Positions 44,246-53,199 of a DNA stretch of 64,000 nucleotides are shown piece by piece. Positions within the stretch are counted from its first letter, which is position 1. Each line of letters starts with the position of its first letter. The stretch comes from Arthrobacter castelli DSM 16402. GTDB taxonomy: Bacteria > Actinomycetota > Actinomycetes > Actinomycetales > Micrococcaceae. The position numbers and the translations under genes were made by a program. The notes beneath the pieces were generated by a model, which saw nothing but the letters and a program-made list of their open reading frames with translations, ran no database searches and had not been told where the DNA came from. Location of the stretch: positions 43,739 to 107,738 of the forward strand of contig NZ_KE387201.1 of the NCBI RefSeq assembly GCF_000430705.1, given 5' to 3'.

Positions 44246-44683
44246 GTGCTCATTGGGGAAGTCGCCGCTATCACCGGCGTAGACAGTCAAACCATCCGGT
44301 TCTACGAACGTCAGGGTCTGCTGCCCGCGCCTCGTCGCGAACCCAATGGCTACCGCAGCTACGACGACGCCGCGATCGGCCGGCTGCAATTCATCCGGGC
44401 CGCCCAGGCCGCCGGCCTCACTTTGACCGAAATCGCCAGCATCGTCCACCTTCGCGATGCCGGTCAGACCCCATGCACCCATGTCTCGCTGCTCCTGGAC
44501 CGGAAACTCGATGACGTTCGCACCCGTCAGAGGGAACTCTCCATCCTGGCTACGGAACTGGAGCAACTAATCGAGGCCAGTCACGACCTCGACCCACGCA
44601 ACTGCGCCGACGCAGACATCTGCCACATCATCGGCCGCGCCGGGAAGGGCCGAACAAATTCCGTGACTGGATTGTCTTCCTGA
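44246..44683 (+). CDS. MerR-family heavy-metal regulator
   Basis: The 145-residue activator has the MerR helix-turn-helix (MLIGEVAAITGVDSQTIRFYERQGLL), a coiled-coil dimer helix, and metal Cys in TPCTHV, RNCADADICHII. The three-Cys pattern is that of MerR/PbrR/CadR sensors for Hg, Pb or Cd. It starts with GTG at 44246 and faces the MerR-type promoter. Confidence 0.9.
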   Translation: MLIGEVAAITGVDSQTIRFYERQGLLPAPRREPNGYRSYDDAAIGRLQFIRAAQAAGLTLTEIASIVHLRDAGQTPCTHVSLLLDRKLDDVRTRQRELSILATELEQLIEASHDLDPRNCADADICHIIGRAGKGRTNSVTGLSS

Positions 44684-45013
44684 TTCTGATTCGGGCTGAA
44701 ATCAACCTGACTGTCGAAAGCATGATCATCCGGTGACATCTTCATCGCGTTCGTCCTTTTATGGAAGTTTCTCAGTTGGCAACCGAACCACTCGCGGCAA
44801 TAGGACCGCTCGGAAAGATGCTTCCGCTGGGCACAGCACAGCGATGTTGGAAGTGTCGATTGTTATTCCGCGATCGGTCTCTGATCGGTATACAGAATCA
44901 GATTATTGTCACTGACAGCGGCTGGGAAAACCTTGCACACCACAATGTCCAAACCGGCCGACGCTGCCAATGCCGCTGCCACTCTGCGCCCGTCCGCGTG
45001 AGAGCATCTAGGT
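44684..45013. other. Gap after merR
   Basis: These 330 bases lack a supported gene. Short frames have no binding site and poor composition. Nothing else is visible. Confidence 0.35.
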
Positions 45014-46195
45014 ATGCCAAGCGCCGGCGCCATTGCGCTCTCTCACCGCCTGACTGGGATCGACGCTGCCCGTGGATTGGCGCTGCTTGGGATGATGGCG
45101 ACCCATATCATTCCGTTGTACGACGGCGGAAATCCCACCCTCGTGGGAACGACCTTCTCAGGTAAATCCTCCGCGCTCTTCGCCGTCCTGGCAGGTGTCT
45201 CGATAGCTCTCTACACCGGCCGTGGCCGTCCGCACCGCGGTGAGCCATTGACGGCGGACCGACGTGGGCTAGCCGTCCGGGCGTTGGTGGTCGCGGTATT
45301 CGGCTTTGGCGCCGGGATCGTCCAAACGTCGATCGCGATCATCCTGGTCCACTATGCGTTCCTGTTCCTAATGGCGTTGCCTTTCGCCGGGCTGCGCGTG
45401 CGGCCGTTAATCGTGTGGGCTGCGGGGTGGTTGTTGTTTTCACCTGTCGTCGCCTACCGTGTCCGCCCGTTGCTGCGTGATTCGCTGGCTGAGGCCGAGC
45501 TGGGACATAACCCGGTCTGGTCGGACCTGCTGAATCCGGCGACGTTCGCAACCGATATCTTTTTCACCGGCTATTATCCGGTGGCGCAATGGCTTGGTTA
45601 CCTTCTGGTCGGCATGGTGATCGGAAGGTTGGATCTGGACAGTGTCCCCACCCAGACATGGCTGATCGTTGGGGGGATTGGTGTCGCCGCATCCGCCAAG
45701 CGGCTGGCCGGCTTCTTCATGTATGACCTTGGCGGGCTGCCTGCGCTGCTGTCGACAGAGCAAGGCCGGCAAGTTCCACTGGAAGCCGCCATGCAGGTGA
45801 GCCTGTCTCCAGTCGAGCAGTCCGGATCCTGGTGGTGGCTGGCCAGCGCGGCACCTCATTCCGGAACCACGCTCGATTTACTGCACACCAGTGCCACCAC
45901 CGCCGCCGTGATCGGTCTGTGCCTGCTCGCAACGCATTGGAACCGGAACCTGCTGCTGCCGCTGTCCGAGGCAGGCGCCATAACGCTGACCCTGTACACA
46001 GCCCACATCATCGCGCTCTCGATAGGACCGGCGGATGATTCCCCACCGGGGCAGGTCGTCCTGTTCTGGATTTACGCTGCGTCCGCCCTCGTGCTCGGAG
46101 CAGTGTTCGCGCTGCTCAAATGGCGCGGACCACTGGAATCGATGACATCCACGATGACCGCCACTGCGCGGGGAAATTTTTCGCAGCGGGTTTAA
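45014..46195 (+). CDS. DUF418/DUF1624-type membrane acyltransferase-like protein
   Basis: The 393-residue, ten-segment protein has the family start RLTGIDAARGLALLGMMATH, the loop SGKSSALFAVLAGVSIALYTG, and the C-terminal TLYTAHIIAL. It is related to heparan-alpha-glucosaminide N-acetyltransferase-like proteins. The substrate is unknown, and no link with the metal genes is evident beyond location. Confidence 0.8.
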   Translation: MPSAGAIALSHRLTGIDAARGLALLGMMATHIIPLYDGGNPTLVGTTFSGKSSALFAVLAGVSIALYTGRGRPHRGEPLTADRRGLAVRALVVAVFGFGAGIVQTSIAIILVHYAFLFLMALPFAGLRVRPLIVWAAGWLLFSPVVAYRVRPLLRDSLAEAELGHNPVWSDLLNPATFATDIFFTGYYPVAQWLGYLLVGMVIGRLDLDSVPTQTWLIVGGIGVAASAKRLAGFFMYDLGGLPALLSTEQGRQVPLEAAMQVSLSPVEQSGSWWWLASAAPHSGTTLDLLHTSATTAAVIGLCLLATHWNRNLLLPLSEAGAITLTLYTAHIIALSIGPADDSPPGQVVLFWIYAASALVLGAVFALLKWRGPLESMTSTMTATARGNFSQRV

Positions 46196-46371
46196 ACGCT
46201 CAACCGGCTGCTGTGCTGAATCCCAATCCCATAGCCCATGGGGTTGCGCATGCAGCTGCATTCCCACCCCATTCCCGGCTCGCCTTGGTCCTGATGGGAG
46301 TTTTTGGCGGGCATCCACCGACCAGCTGAGGACCTTGCCCAGCCCGGCATTGAAGCCCACCTGCTCACATA

Positions 46372-46390
46372 CTACTATGTCGCATAGTAG
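46372..46390. promoter_or_regulatory. BlaI-type operator, site 6
   Basis: CTACTATGTCGCATAGTAG is a perfect 19-base palindrome, 105 bases before the CtaG-like gene of copper module 2. The TACTAT in it could double as a -10 element, as at site 1. Confidence 0.78.
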
Positions 46391-46494
46391 ATAATAAGGC
46401 GGCGTTCACGTGCACACGTCCATGGATCTTCTCCCTTGCCGACACCCGGCCCCTTGCCTGGGATCGGTCGTGCCCGCTGACGCCAACGCTGGAC

Positions 46495-47511
46495 ATGCCG
46501 GCGATAGTGCGTTTTTCCCTCCGAGCAGCTCCGAATGGACAGCCACCGAGGAAGGCCTTGACCCTGAATCTTCCCGTCGCTTTATCCCTTGCCGAGCGGA
46601 TGGTTGACGCCCCGCTGCCCCCAGTCCATGGGCTTTGGAGTTATTCCACCGGGATGGGGGTCAATCCAATATGGTTTCTGCTCTCCAGTTCGGGGGTTTT
46701 CTTTTACCTGGCCGGTATCTGGCGGCTGCATCGATGGGGCGGCCGATGGCCTCTCCGGCGCACTGCTTTCTGGCTGGCGGGCTTGGCGACGCTGCTCTAC
46801 ACCACCAGTGGCGGCATCAACGCCTACCGGGAATTTCTCCTCAGTACACACGTATTAATGCAGATGCTCCTTATCACAGTGGTTCCAATGCTGCTTGCGG
46901 CCGGGCGCCCCGTTGCCCTGGTACTGCAAACCATAGAAACCCGCACTGACGGCAGGTGGCAACCGCAGGAATGGATGAGAGCAGTCACTGCGTCATTGAT
47001 GCTGCGTACTCTCTTGAATCCTTACGCGGCAATGGTCCTTCTGAACGCCTCGCTTCTCATCTTCTATAACTCACCGCTGCTTGAATGGGCCGTTCAGGAT
47101 CCCCTCGGACACCAATGGATGACCGTGTCCTTTCTGGCCGTCGGTGCCCTGTTTGTTAACTCGCTTAGAAGATCAGCCCCCGGGCCGGGTAACCGGCCGC
47201 CGGACTCGGTCTATGCAGTGCTGATGGCAACACTGTCCTACATCGCGATGGGCCTCTTTATGCTCAGTAGCCCGAATCTCCTACTACCCGACTGGTACGG
47301 AGCCTTGGAGAGCCCCTGGGCGATCGACCCGGTAAATGACCAACGTCTGGCCAGCGTCTACGTGCTGGTTCTCGGGATAGTACAAGGTGGATTATTGAGT
47401 TTCGCGCTACTCAAACGTCCATTCGATGATGGTCCGGGCACCTGCACTTCAGTAACTGAAGCGACTGTCGCCGCATCGAGACCGCTTACTGCAGCAAAAC
47501 GATACAACTAA
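46495..47511 (+). CDS. CtaG-type cytochrome oxidase assembly protein (copy 2)
   Basis: The 338-residue, about seven-segment product matches the C-terminal half of the CopD-CtaG fusion at 28472 (GVFFYLAGIWRLHRW, TTSGGINAYREFLLSTHVLMQM, DQRLASVYVLVLG). Its N-terminus (LTLNLPVALSLAERM) aligns with the fusion's interdomain linker, so the CopD half seems lost. A stub reading MHTSMDLLPCRHPAP lies just upstream in another frame. The start is unsure. It follows operator site 6. Confidence 0.82.
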   Translation: MPAIVRFSLRAAPNGQPPRKALTLNLPVALSLAERMVDAPLPPVHGLWSYSTGMGVNPIWFLLSSSGVFFYLAGIWRLHRWGGRWPLRRTAFWLAGLATLLYTTSGGINAYREFLLSTHVLMQMLLITVVPMLLAAGRPVALVLQTIETRTDGRWQPQEWMRAVTASLMLRTLLNPYAAMVLLNASLLIFYNSPLLEWAVQDPLGHQWMTVSFLAVGALFVNSLRRSAPGPGNRPPDSVYAVLMATLSYIAMGLFMLSSPNLLLPDWYGALESPWAIDPVNDQRLASVYVLVLGIVQGGLLSFALLKRPFDDGPGTCTSVTEATVAASRPLTAAKRYN

Positions 47512-47517
47512 TCCGGC

Positions 47518-48498
47518 CTAATCCGTGCCCGGGCTGATTTCCTGGTATGTCTCAGGCGGACAGAGAAGATGCTGCGTCGTTGTGGCTGCCGGTGCCGCCA
47601 GAATAAACAGGGGGAGCACGAGGGCCGCTGCGGCGGCCATCCCGGCAACTGCAGTCCGGGCCGGCCCCAGGGGATTGGCTGGAGCGACAAGGCGGCGGAC
47701 CCGCGTCACTGCGGTGCCACCGCCGGCCGCCAGTGCCGTGAGTGGAGTGTTGGACTGTTCTGCCAGACGCACCAGGGCGGTGGCGACGGTAAGCCGGGGA
47801 CTGCTGCGGACCGCGTCGTCGTCGGCGGCCATTTCAACGAGAGCGCTCATTTCAGTGTAAGCGATCCGGAAAGCGCTCAATCGAGGGACGGCACGTTGGA
47901 GGGCATCTGCTGCTGCCAGAATCAGGTGATGGCGCCCTCGCAAGTGGGCACGCTCGTGTGCGAGGACGGCGGCAAACTGTTCCTCATCCAGAGCCTGAAG
48001 GGCGGCAGTGGTGAACACAACGGTACCCCGGCGGCCGGGAAGGCAATAAGCGGCAGCGGAAGGGTGATCGACGACCAGAGCTTCTGTATCCCGGTGGCGT
48101 CGCGCCACGGCGATCAAGGCATGCAGCTGTGCCTTCTTCATCCGATGGCTGATGTGAAGCCCGCGCAGCAAACAGTATCCGATGCGGCCGAGCACCGAGA
48201 GGGCAAGCACCGCCCCCGAAGCGCTCACCGCCGCTCCCCCGGGAGTTGAATATTGTGCCCGTAGAGCCATAGTGCACGATTCAATCAGCGCCGCTACGTC
48301 TGTGGTCCACGGAATAGCAGGAAGAGCCAGGGAAAGGCCAGCAAGCACAACCGTGAGCACCACTAAGGCACTTAGTGCCTGCCACACGAGGATCCCCAGC
48401 CGTGGTGCGCGGCGCAGCCATCCCAGACGCCGCAACAGACATGGACCCAGTGCAGCTGTAGAGACGCCAAAAATGAGCAGAACGATTGGCGCTGTCAT
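47518..48498 (-). CDS. M56-family membrane metallopeptidase (copy 2)
   Basis: The 326-residue paralogue of the protein at 30422 has the same membrane segments and the zinc motif AVLAHERAHLRGRHH. It too lacks a penicillin-binding sensor domain. Its tail reads HLLCPPETYQE, with one Cys in place of the CX4C of copy 1. It overlaps the BlaI copy 2 gene by 4 bases. Confidence 0.85.
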   Translation of the reverse strand: MTAPIVLLIFGVSTAALGPCLLRRLGWLRRAPRLGILVWQALSALVVLTVVLAGLSLALPAIPWTTDVAALIESCTMALRAQYSTPGGAAVSASGAVLALSVLGRIGYCLLRGLHISHRMKKAQLHALIAVARRHRDTEALVVDHPSAAAYCLPGRRGTVVFTTAALQALDEEQFAAVLAHERAHLRGRHHLILAAADALQRAVPRLSAFRIAYTEMSALVEMAADDDAVRSSPRLTVATALVRLAEQSNTPLTALAAGGGTAVTRVRRLVAPANPLGPARTAVAGMAAAAALVLPLFILAAPAATTTQHLLCPPETYQEISPGTD

Positions 48499-48872
48499 GA
48501 GTGGCTGTCTTCGTCACTGGTGTTGCGCCCGCCCAGTGCTTCGCGCAGCAGCACGATGTTGTCGGAAGGGATAGTCTCCAGAAAGTGCAGCAAAGCCGCC
48601 GAGGGATTACTGCTGGAGGCTAAGGCCTGTCCCATAATGTCCGCCGTGTACTCGTCGCGCGGCCGTGCAGCGCGGTATCGGTAAGCCCGGCCATCTTTCT
48701 CGCGGACCAGCATGCCTTTGCGCCGCAAGTTATCCATCACAGTCATTACTGTGGTGTAGGCAAGGGTACGTTCACTCTGCAGGTCTTCGAGCACATCCCT
48801 GACGGCAACCGGATGCTCCAACACCCACAGCCGCTCCATCACAACCGCTTCCAATTCACCGAGTCTCTGCAC
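48495..48872 (-). CDS. BlaI/MecI/CopY-family repressor (copy 2)
   Basis: The 125-residue paralogue of copy 1 has LAYTTVMTVMDNLRRKGMLVREKDGRAYRYRAARPRDEYTA, nearly identical over the DNA-reading helix, so both copies may read the same operators. It is coupled to the M56 gene. A weak palindrome lies about 50 bases upstream. Confidence 0.9.
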   Translation of the reverse strand: MQRLGELEAVVMERLWVLEHPVAVRDVLEDLQSERTLAYTTVMTVMDNLRRKGMLVREKDGRAYRYRAARPRDEYTADIMGQALASSSNPSAALLHFLETIPSDNIVLLREALGGRNTSDEDSHS

Positions 48873-48923
48873 TATCTATCCCACCTCTTCCACCACTTGC
48901 CGTCAGCCCTGCTCCCGACTTTT

Positions 48924-48938
48924 CTAATGGTCATAGTC
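48924..48938. promoter_or_regulatory. Weak BlaI-like palindrome upstream of BlaI copy 2
   Basis: CTAATGGTCATAGTC is an imperfect palindrome with one less spacer base than the main motif. It could be an autoregulatory site of the repressor gene. Support is positional only. Confidence 0.3.
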
Positions 48939-48985
48939 GACCATCGGCGGGAGTGCCAACTCACTGCTCCCATACCGGCTGCGGT

Positions 48986-49222
48986 TCACACCTTTCCCTC
49001 AGGCTTGTTGTTGATGACGTGAGAGCCGGCTTCGACGACTGCCTCATTCACCTTATCCGGATCCAGTTCCCGGGACGCCGTAATGGTCGCCGCGGAAACT
49101 CCACCTTTGTTGAGGACAACATCAATGTTACCGACGCCCTCGAGCGTGGACAGTTCTTCTGTGACCGAGGCAATGCAGTGGCCGCAGGCCATCCCTGAAA
49201 TGTCGACTTTTCTTGTGCTCAT
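48986..49222 (-). CDS. copZ: CopZ-like heavy-metal-associated protein
   Basis: The 78-residue protein has an HMA fold with the Cu(I) motif GMACGHC (residues 10-16) and a terminal conserved segment. It chaperones Cu(I) in the cytoplasm, usually to a P-type ATPase. GGAGGAAGC before the ATG at 49222 fixes the start. No intact copper ATPase gene is in the window; a remnant lies at 54.7 kb. Confidence 0.93.
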   Translation of the reverse strand: MSTRKVDISGMACGHCIASVTEELSTLEGVGNIDVVLNKGGVSAATITASRELDPDKVNEAVVEAGSHVINNKPEGKV

Positions 49223-49715
49223 GCTTCCTCCCACTGATTTTGGCCTTCGACCCATCCGGCCACCGCACCTACGCGTGTTTTATCTGTCAAGCCGCAATTG
49301 GCAGTCTCCCAACCCCGATCATTTCCTCACTCATTTTCCCAATTTCAGGCTCCGCACAGGTCGGGAATGTTGGTGGAGAACGCAGCAAAACATCATGCAA
49401 TCCCCCATCTTGATCCGGGCCGGCGCCAAGCCGTCAATTACCACTGTCATATACTATGCAATATAGTAGATAGCCAAGACTCCTACATATTCGGAAGTAA
49501 GCCTTGCCCTCGATTCGAATCGCCCTGCCCGCGTGCACCAGTTTCGGGCCTCCGCTTCACGTTCGGTCCGGGTGTGCCCTTGAGCTGAGCCTGAGGCGCC
49601 GGACGAGTGACCGTGCGAATATCCGGCGCTTCGTGGAAGCTGCACTCCTACTCCGGGTCAACTAGAAATTTTCGACTGAACCGACAGGTCCACCAGACAA
49701 TACGAAAGATGAAGC
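49223..49715. promoter_or_regulatory. Divergent gap with BlaI-type operator, site 7
   Basis: This 493-base gap between copZ and the small membrane gene holds ATACTATGCAATATAGTAG (49451-49469), with five of six left-arm bases and a full right arm. It also holds an 18-base exact copy (49639-49656) of the end of ccsB (39189-39206). No gene is supported. Confidence 0.6.
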
Positions 49716-50168
49716 GTGCGCCACATCCTGATGCATCCGGGTCGAACCCGACCTGCATGGGCGGCAGTCCTGGTCGGGCTGTTGTTCCTCATTGTCGGCG
49801 TTCTGGCCATGCACATCCTGCCGGGCGCGCACAATACACCCGCCCGTGCCGGGAGTCCGGTCCCTGTCATGGCCGCCCAGGCGGCCCAACCGTTCCCGGC
49901 CTCCTCACCGGCGACCGACAGAGATTCTGCGATGAGCCAGGAAGTTGCGCCGGGACCATCTGCCGCTCAGCCGGCCGATGGAGGAGCTGCTGGTGCCATG
50001 ATGACGGTGTGCCAGCCCGCGGTCGCTGATCCCGACTGGCTTATCCCGCCCGATGTGCTTGCCACCACTGCGCCCCCGATTGGCGGCGCTTTATCCCATG
50101 CGAACAGCCTCACCACGCAACTGATACGCTCCCCATCATTCATACAGCTCTCCATCATCCGCACGTAG
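49716..50168 (+). CDS. Small DUF6153-like membrane protein (copy 1)
   Basis: The 150-residue product has an N-terminal membrane segment (AAVLVGLLFLIVGVLAMHIL), a Pro/Ala/Ser-rich extracytoplasmic part and a C-terminus SPSFIQLSIIRT. That ending recurs in two other proteins at 54949 and 57441 (QLSISRT), so the three form one family. It precedes the multicopper oxidase. Function unknown. The start is GTG 49716 or ATG 49731. Confidence 0.7.
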   Translation: MRHILMHPGRTRPAWAAVLVGLLFLIVGVLAMHILPGAHNTPARAGSPVPVMAAQAAQPFPASSPATDRDSAMSQEVAPGPSAAQPADGGAAGAMMTVCQPAVADPDWLIPPDVLATTAPPIGGALSHANSLTTQLIRSPSFIQLSIIRT

Positions 50169-50245
50169 ACAATACCGGCCCCCATATCTGCATCCCGGTA
50201 TCCAGGAGGAACCGCGCGTTCCTCCCTGAAAAGAGAGTTTTGTTC

Positions 50246-51805
50246 ATGAACCATCCCACAACACGCCGCACTTTCCTCGGGGCATCGGCCGCGACAGCGG
50301 CCATGGCCGCTCTGGCATCCTGCACCAACCCAACTACAAGCACGCAGCCGGGCTCGGCAACAACACGCATCATGCCCACTGATCCCATCATCGCCGAATT
50401 CGAAAAACGCCGCCCCACCAGCGGTGCACCCGTGGCACAACGGCTGACGCCGGCACCATTCGACACGGAAATCACCGGAAAGTCCCTCACCACCTGGGGC
50501 TACAACGACTCCCTGAACGCCCCGCTGATCCGGGCCAGCACCGGGGATACGCTCGACGCCACGGTCGCCAACCGGCTGGGCCAAGGCACCAGCGTGCACT
50601 GGCACGGCCTGGCCCTGCGCAACAACGCCGACGGCGTCCAGGGTCTGACCCAGAAAGCAATAGCCCCCGACACGAACTATGGCTACAACTTCCGCCTGGC
50701 CCACCCGGGGACCTACTGGTACCACTCCCATTTTGATATGCAGCGCGAACGCGCGCTTTACGGGCCGCTGATTATCGAGGACCCCCGGGAGCCACTGGCC
50801 TACGACCAGGAATGGGTGGTCCTCCTCGATGACTGGTTGGACGGCATCACCGGCACACCTGAAGAAGTCGCCAAAGAACTGTCCAGGGGCATGAACATGT
50901 CCGGGTCAAGCATGCAGGACATGAACCAAGGGAACATGAGCGGTATGGATGGCATGGACGTGGGGATGAAGCACATGCTCATGGGCGCCAAAAGCGAATA
51001 CCTGGGCGGGGACGCAGGGGATGTGAAAATCCCGGTACACCTTTTCAACGGCAAGGCACCCATGAACCCCGAAACCCTGGAGAGCAAACCGGGCAACCGT
51101 ATCCGGTTACGGATCATCAACGCCTCCGGCGACACCGCATACCGTGTCGGTGTCCCCGGCCAGAAACTCACGCTCACACATACCGACGGTTTCCCGGTAC
51201 AACACGAGGATGCAGACGCCGTCGTGCTCGGCATGGGTGAACGCATCGACGCCATCCTGACCGTCCGGGATGGCTACACGCCCGTACTGGCACTTCCTGA
51301 AGGCAAGAAGGGAAACGCCTACGGCTTGATCCGCACCGGCATCGGCACGGCGCCCGGGGCTGATGCACTGCCGACGTCCCTGACCGGAAAGGTCGTCGAC
51401 GGCAGCAGGCTGAAGGCAGACGAGTCCGTGTTGCTCGGGTCCAAGGCGCCGGACCGGGTTCACGAAATGCGGTTGACCGGTTCCATGGAAAAATACGACT
51501 GGGGCATCAACGGTCAACGCTTCGACATGTCCAACCCATTCCAGGGGGCCTTCGACCTCCGGCTGGACGAGCGGGTGCAGGTCAGGGTCATCAACGACAC
51601 CCACATGTGGCACCCCATCCATCTGCACGGCCACACCTTCCAACTGGCCGGCAACGGCGCCCGCAAGGACACCGTCATCGTCAAGCCCGAACAAACAGTC
51701 GTGTTCAACTTCGACGCGGACAACCCCGGCCAGTGGCTGACACACTGCCACAATGCCTACCACGCCGAAGCCGGCATGATGGGCGTCTTCTCCTACATCA
51801 AATAG
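50246..51805 (+). CDS. Multicopper oxidase
   Basis: The 519-residue exported enzyme has a twin-arginine signal (TTRRTFLGASAA) and lipobox-like LASC. The four copper clusters are HWHG, HSH, HPIHLHGH and HCHNAYHAEAGM, giving T1, T2 and T3 sites. A Met-rich insert (SRGMNMSGSSMQDMNQ) follows the first half, as in cuprous oxidases of the CueO type, so Cu(I) oxidation is likely. GAGAG precedes the ATG at 50246. It belongs to copper module 2. Confidence 0.93.
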   Translation: MNHPTTRRTFLGASAATAAMAALASCTNPTTSTQPGSATTRIMPTDPIIAEFEKRRPTSGAPVAQRLTPAPFDTEITGKSLTTWGYNDSLNAPLIRASTGDTLDATVANRLGQGTSVHWHGLALRNNADGVQGLTQKAIAPDTNYGYNFRLAHPGTYWYHSHFDMQRERALYGPLIIEDPREPLAYDQEWVVLLDDWLDGITGTPEEVAKELSRGMNMSGSSMQDMNQGNMSGMDGMDVGMKHMLMGAKSEYLGGDAGDVKIPVHLFNGKAPMNPETLESKPGNRIRLRIINASGDTAYRVGVPGQKLTLTHTDGFPVQHEDADAVVLGMGERIDAILTVRDGYTPVLALPEGKKGNAYGLIRTGIGTAPGADALPTSLTGKVVDGSRLKADESVLLGSKAPDRVHEMRLTGSMEKYDWGINGQRFDMSNPFQGAFDLRLDERVQVRVINDTHMWHPIHLHGHTFQLAGNGARKDTVIVKPEQTVVFNFDADNPGQWLTHCHNAYHAEAGMMGVFSYIK

Positions 51806-51834
51806 CCTTCCATGCCCGACCCCAAGGAAACGCA

Positions 51835-52080
51835 ATGAACTCCAGTAACCAAGACAATGACGCTATGAAAAGCTATCGCCGTTCCCGGCGGCTGGTCCGG
51901 ATCGGCCAAGCCCTGATGGCCGCAGGCTGCCTCGTAATCCTCTCCCACTGGATAGCACACATCGTCATCGAGGGCGGGCCGCCTGGAATCCAGGATCTAC
52001 TGATCGGCTACCCCACCGGCTTCGCCGTGATCGTCATCGGAGCAATCATGGCCGGACAATCCCAAACCAAAAAGCGATAG
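51835..52080 (+). CDS. Small two-segment membrane protein
   Basis: The 81-residue product has a basic start (MKSYRRSRRLVRIG) and two membrane segments (ALMAAGCLVILSHWIAHIV; FAVIVIGAIMAG). AAGGAAACGCA provides a good binding site 29 bases after the oxidase. A strong hairpin ends the operon. Family unknown. Confidence 0.7.
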   Translation: MNSSNQDNDAMKSYRRSRRLVRIGQALMAAGCLVILSHWIAHIVIEGGPPGIQDLLIGYPTGFAVIVIGAIMAGQSQTKKR

Positions 52081-52082
52081 CC

Positions 52083-52125
52083 ACCGGCGGTTGGCAGCGG
52101 CCCCGGGGCACTGCCAACCGCCGGT
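52083..52125 (+). terminator. Long stem-loop after copper oxidase operon
   Basis: ACCGGCGGTTGGCAG (52083-52097) and its exact complement (52111-52125) form a 15-bp stem with a 13-base GC loop, directly after the stop codon. A U run is absent, but the stem is strong enough to act as terminator or 3' end stabiliser. Confidence 0.7.
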
Positions 52126-52182
52126 CCGGCCGCAATTAGTAGTGCACTGGCGGCGGCACCTATGCGAGGACGGCGAGCCTAT

Positions 52183-53199
52183 CTACCTGGCCGCGTATGC
52201 CGTCACGAATCTGGGGCCTTTACTCAATGCGGGCACGGCGTAAACGCTGTGCCCGGCGACGACCATGAACATGTAGCCGACCTGGCTGACTGTGGAGTAG
52301 GCCAGCAACCGCAGCACTTCGGTTTGTTGGAAGGCGGCCAAGTTACCCAGGGTCATGCTGGCGGCAGCGATGACGACCACCAGCAGCGGAACATCAAGAG
52401 AGACCCGGGTGAAAGGTTCGGCCACCAGCCGGAACGCGGCGGCCACGGCCCCAAGTTTGGGGATGGTGCTGATGAACGCCGCCATGACGGGGTTGGTTCC
52501 GGCTGTGACGTCGGGGACCCAGAAATGTCCCGGCACGGCTCCGGCTTTGAAGGCCATGCCTGCCAGCAGGCCGATAATTCCCAGAGCCACGAGCGGTGTT
52601 GGCGCTTGTGGCAGTGTCGAGGCGAGTTCACGGTAGTTGCCGGTGCCGGCTGCCAGCAACAGTGTTGCGATGCCTACCAGCATGAGTACTCCGACCAGGG
52701 CGCCCATGAGGTAATGCTTCAGGCTCGCCTCCACTGCCCTGCTGTCCTTGGCAAAACCGGCAAGGGCATAGAGCGGGATGCTGGCCAGCAAGTAGGACGC
52801 TGCCAGCATCAGCAGGTCATTGCTGGCGGCCAGGGCGATGGCGCCCAGCGCTGCGAGCATCATCAGCACGTAGGTTTCTGTTTCACGCGGGTGGCCGGCA
52901 AGCCGGGATGAGGCCAGCAGCGCGGCCGCGGCGGTGGAGAGGGCGATGGTGATGCGGACGACGCCGGTGGTGGTGTCGATCATCCAGCTGTCGCCGAAGA
53001 CAGCTTTGTCCGGCTCAGTCAGGTCAATAGCGGCGGCGACGGCGCTGGCCAGGGCCGCCACCACGATCACGGCACGGACCTTGGCCTGCCGATGCTGTGC
53101 CCATAGGCCCAGCAACAGTCCTGCAACGGCGCCGAAGAGAAGCAGGATTTCCGGCAGCAGGTCCAAGGGGTTGGCCGACATTGCCTCCATACCTGTCAT
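52183..53199 (-). pseudogene. nuoN: NADH-quinone oxidoreductase subunit N, 3' truncated
   Basis: The 338-codon frame (LDLLPEILLLFGAVAGLLLGLW, AFKAGAVPGHFWVPDVTAGTNPV, LLAYSTVSQVGYMF) is NuoN-like but ends in foreign-looking residues (KGPRFVTAYAAR). About a third of a normal 480-residue NuoN is missing. Its start overlaps the nuoM stop. With nuoM it is a piece of a complex I operon stranded in the island and cannot act alone. Confidence 0.8.

Noticed and set aside
30422..48872. Beta-lactam resistance locus suggested by BlaI/M56 pairs
   Set aside because: No beta-lactamase or penicillin-binding gene is present and the M56 proteins have no penicillin-binding domain. All neighbours are copper, heme or lipoprotein genes.
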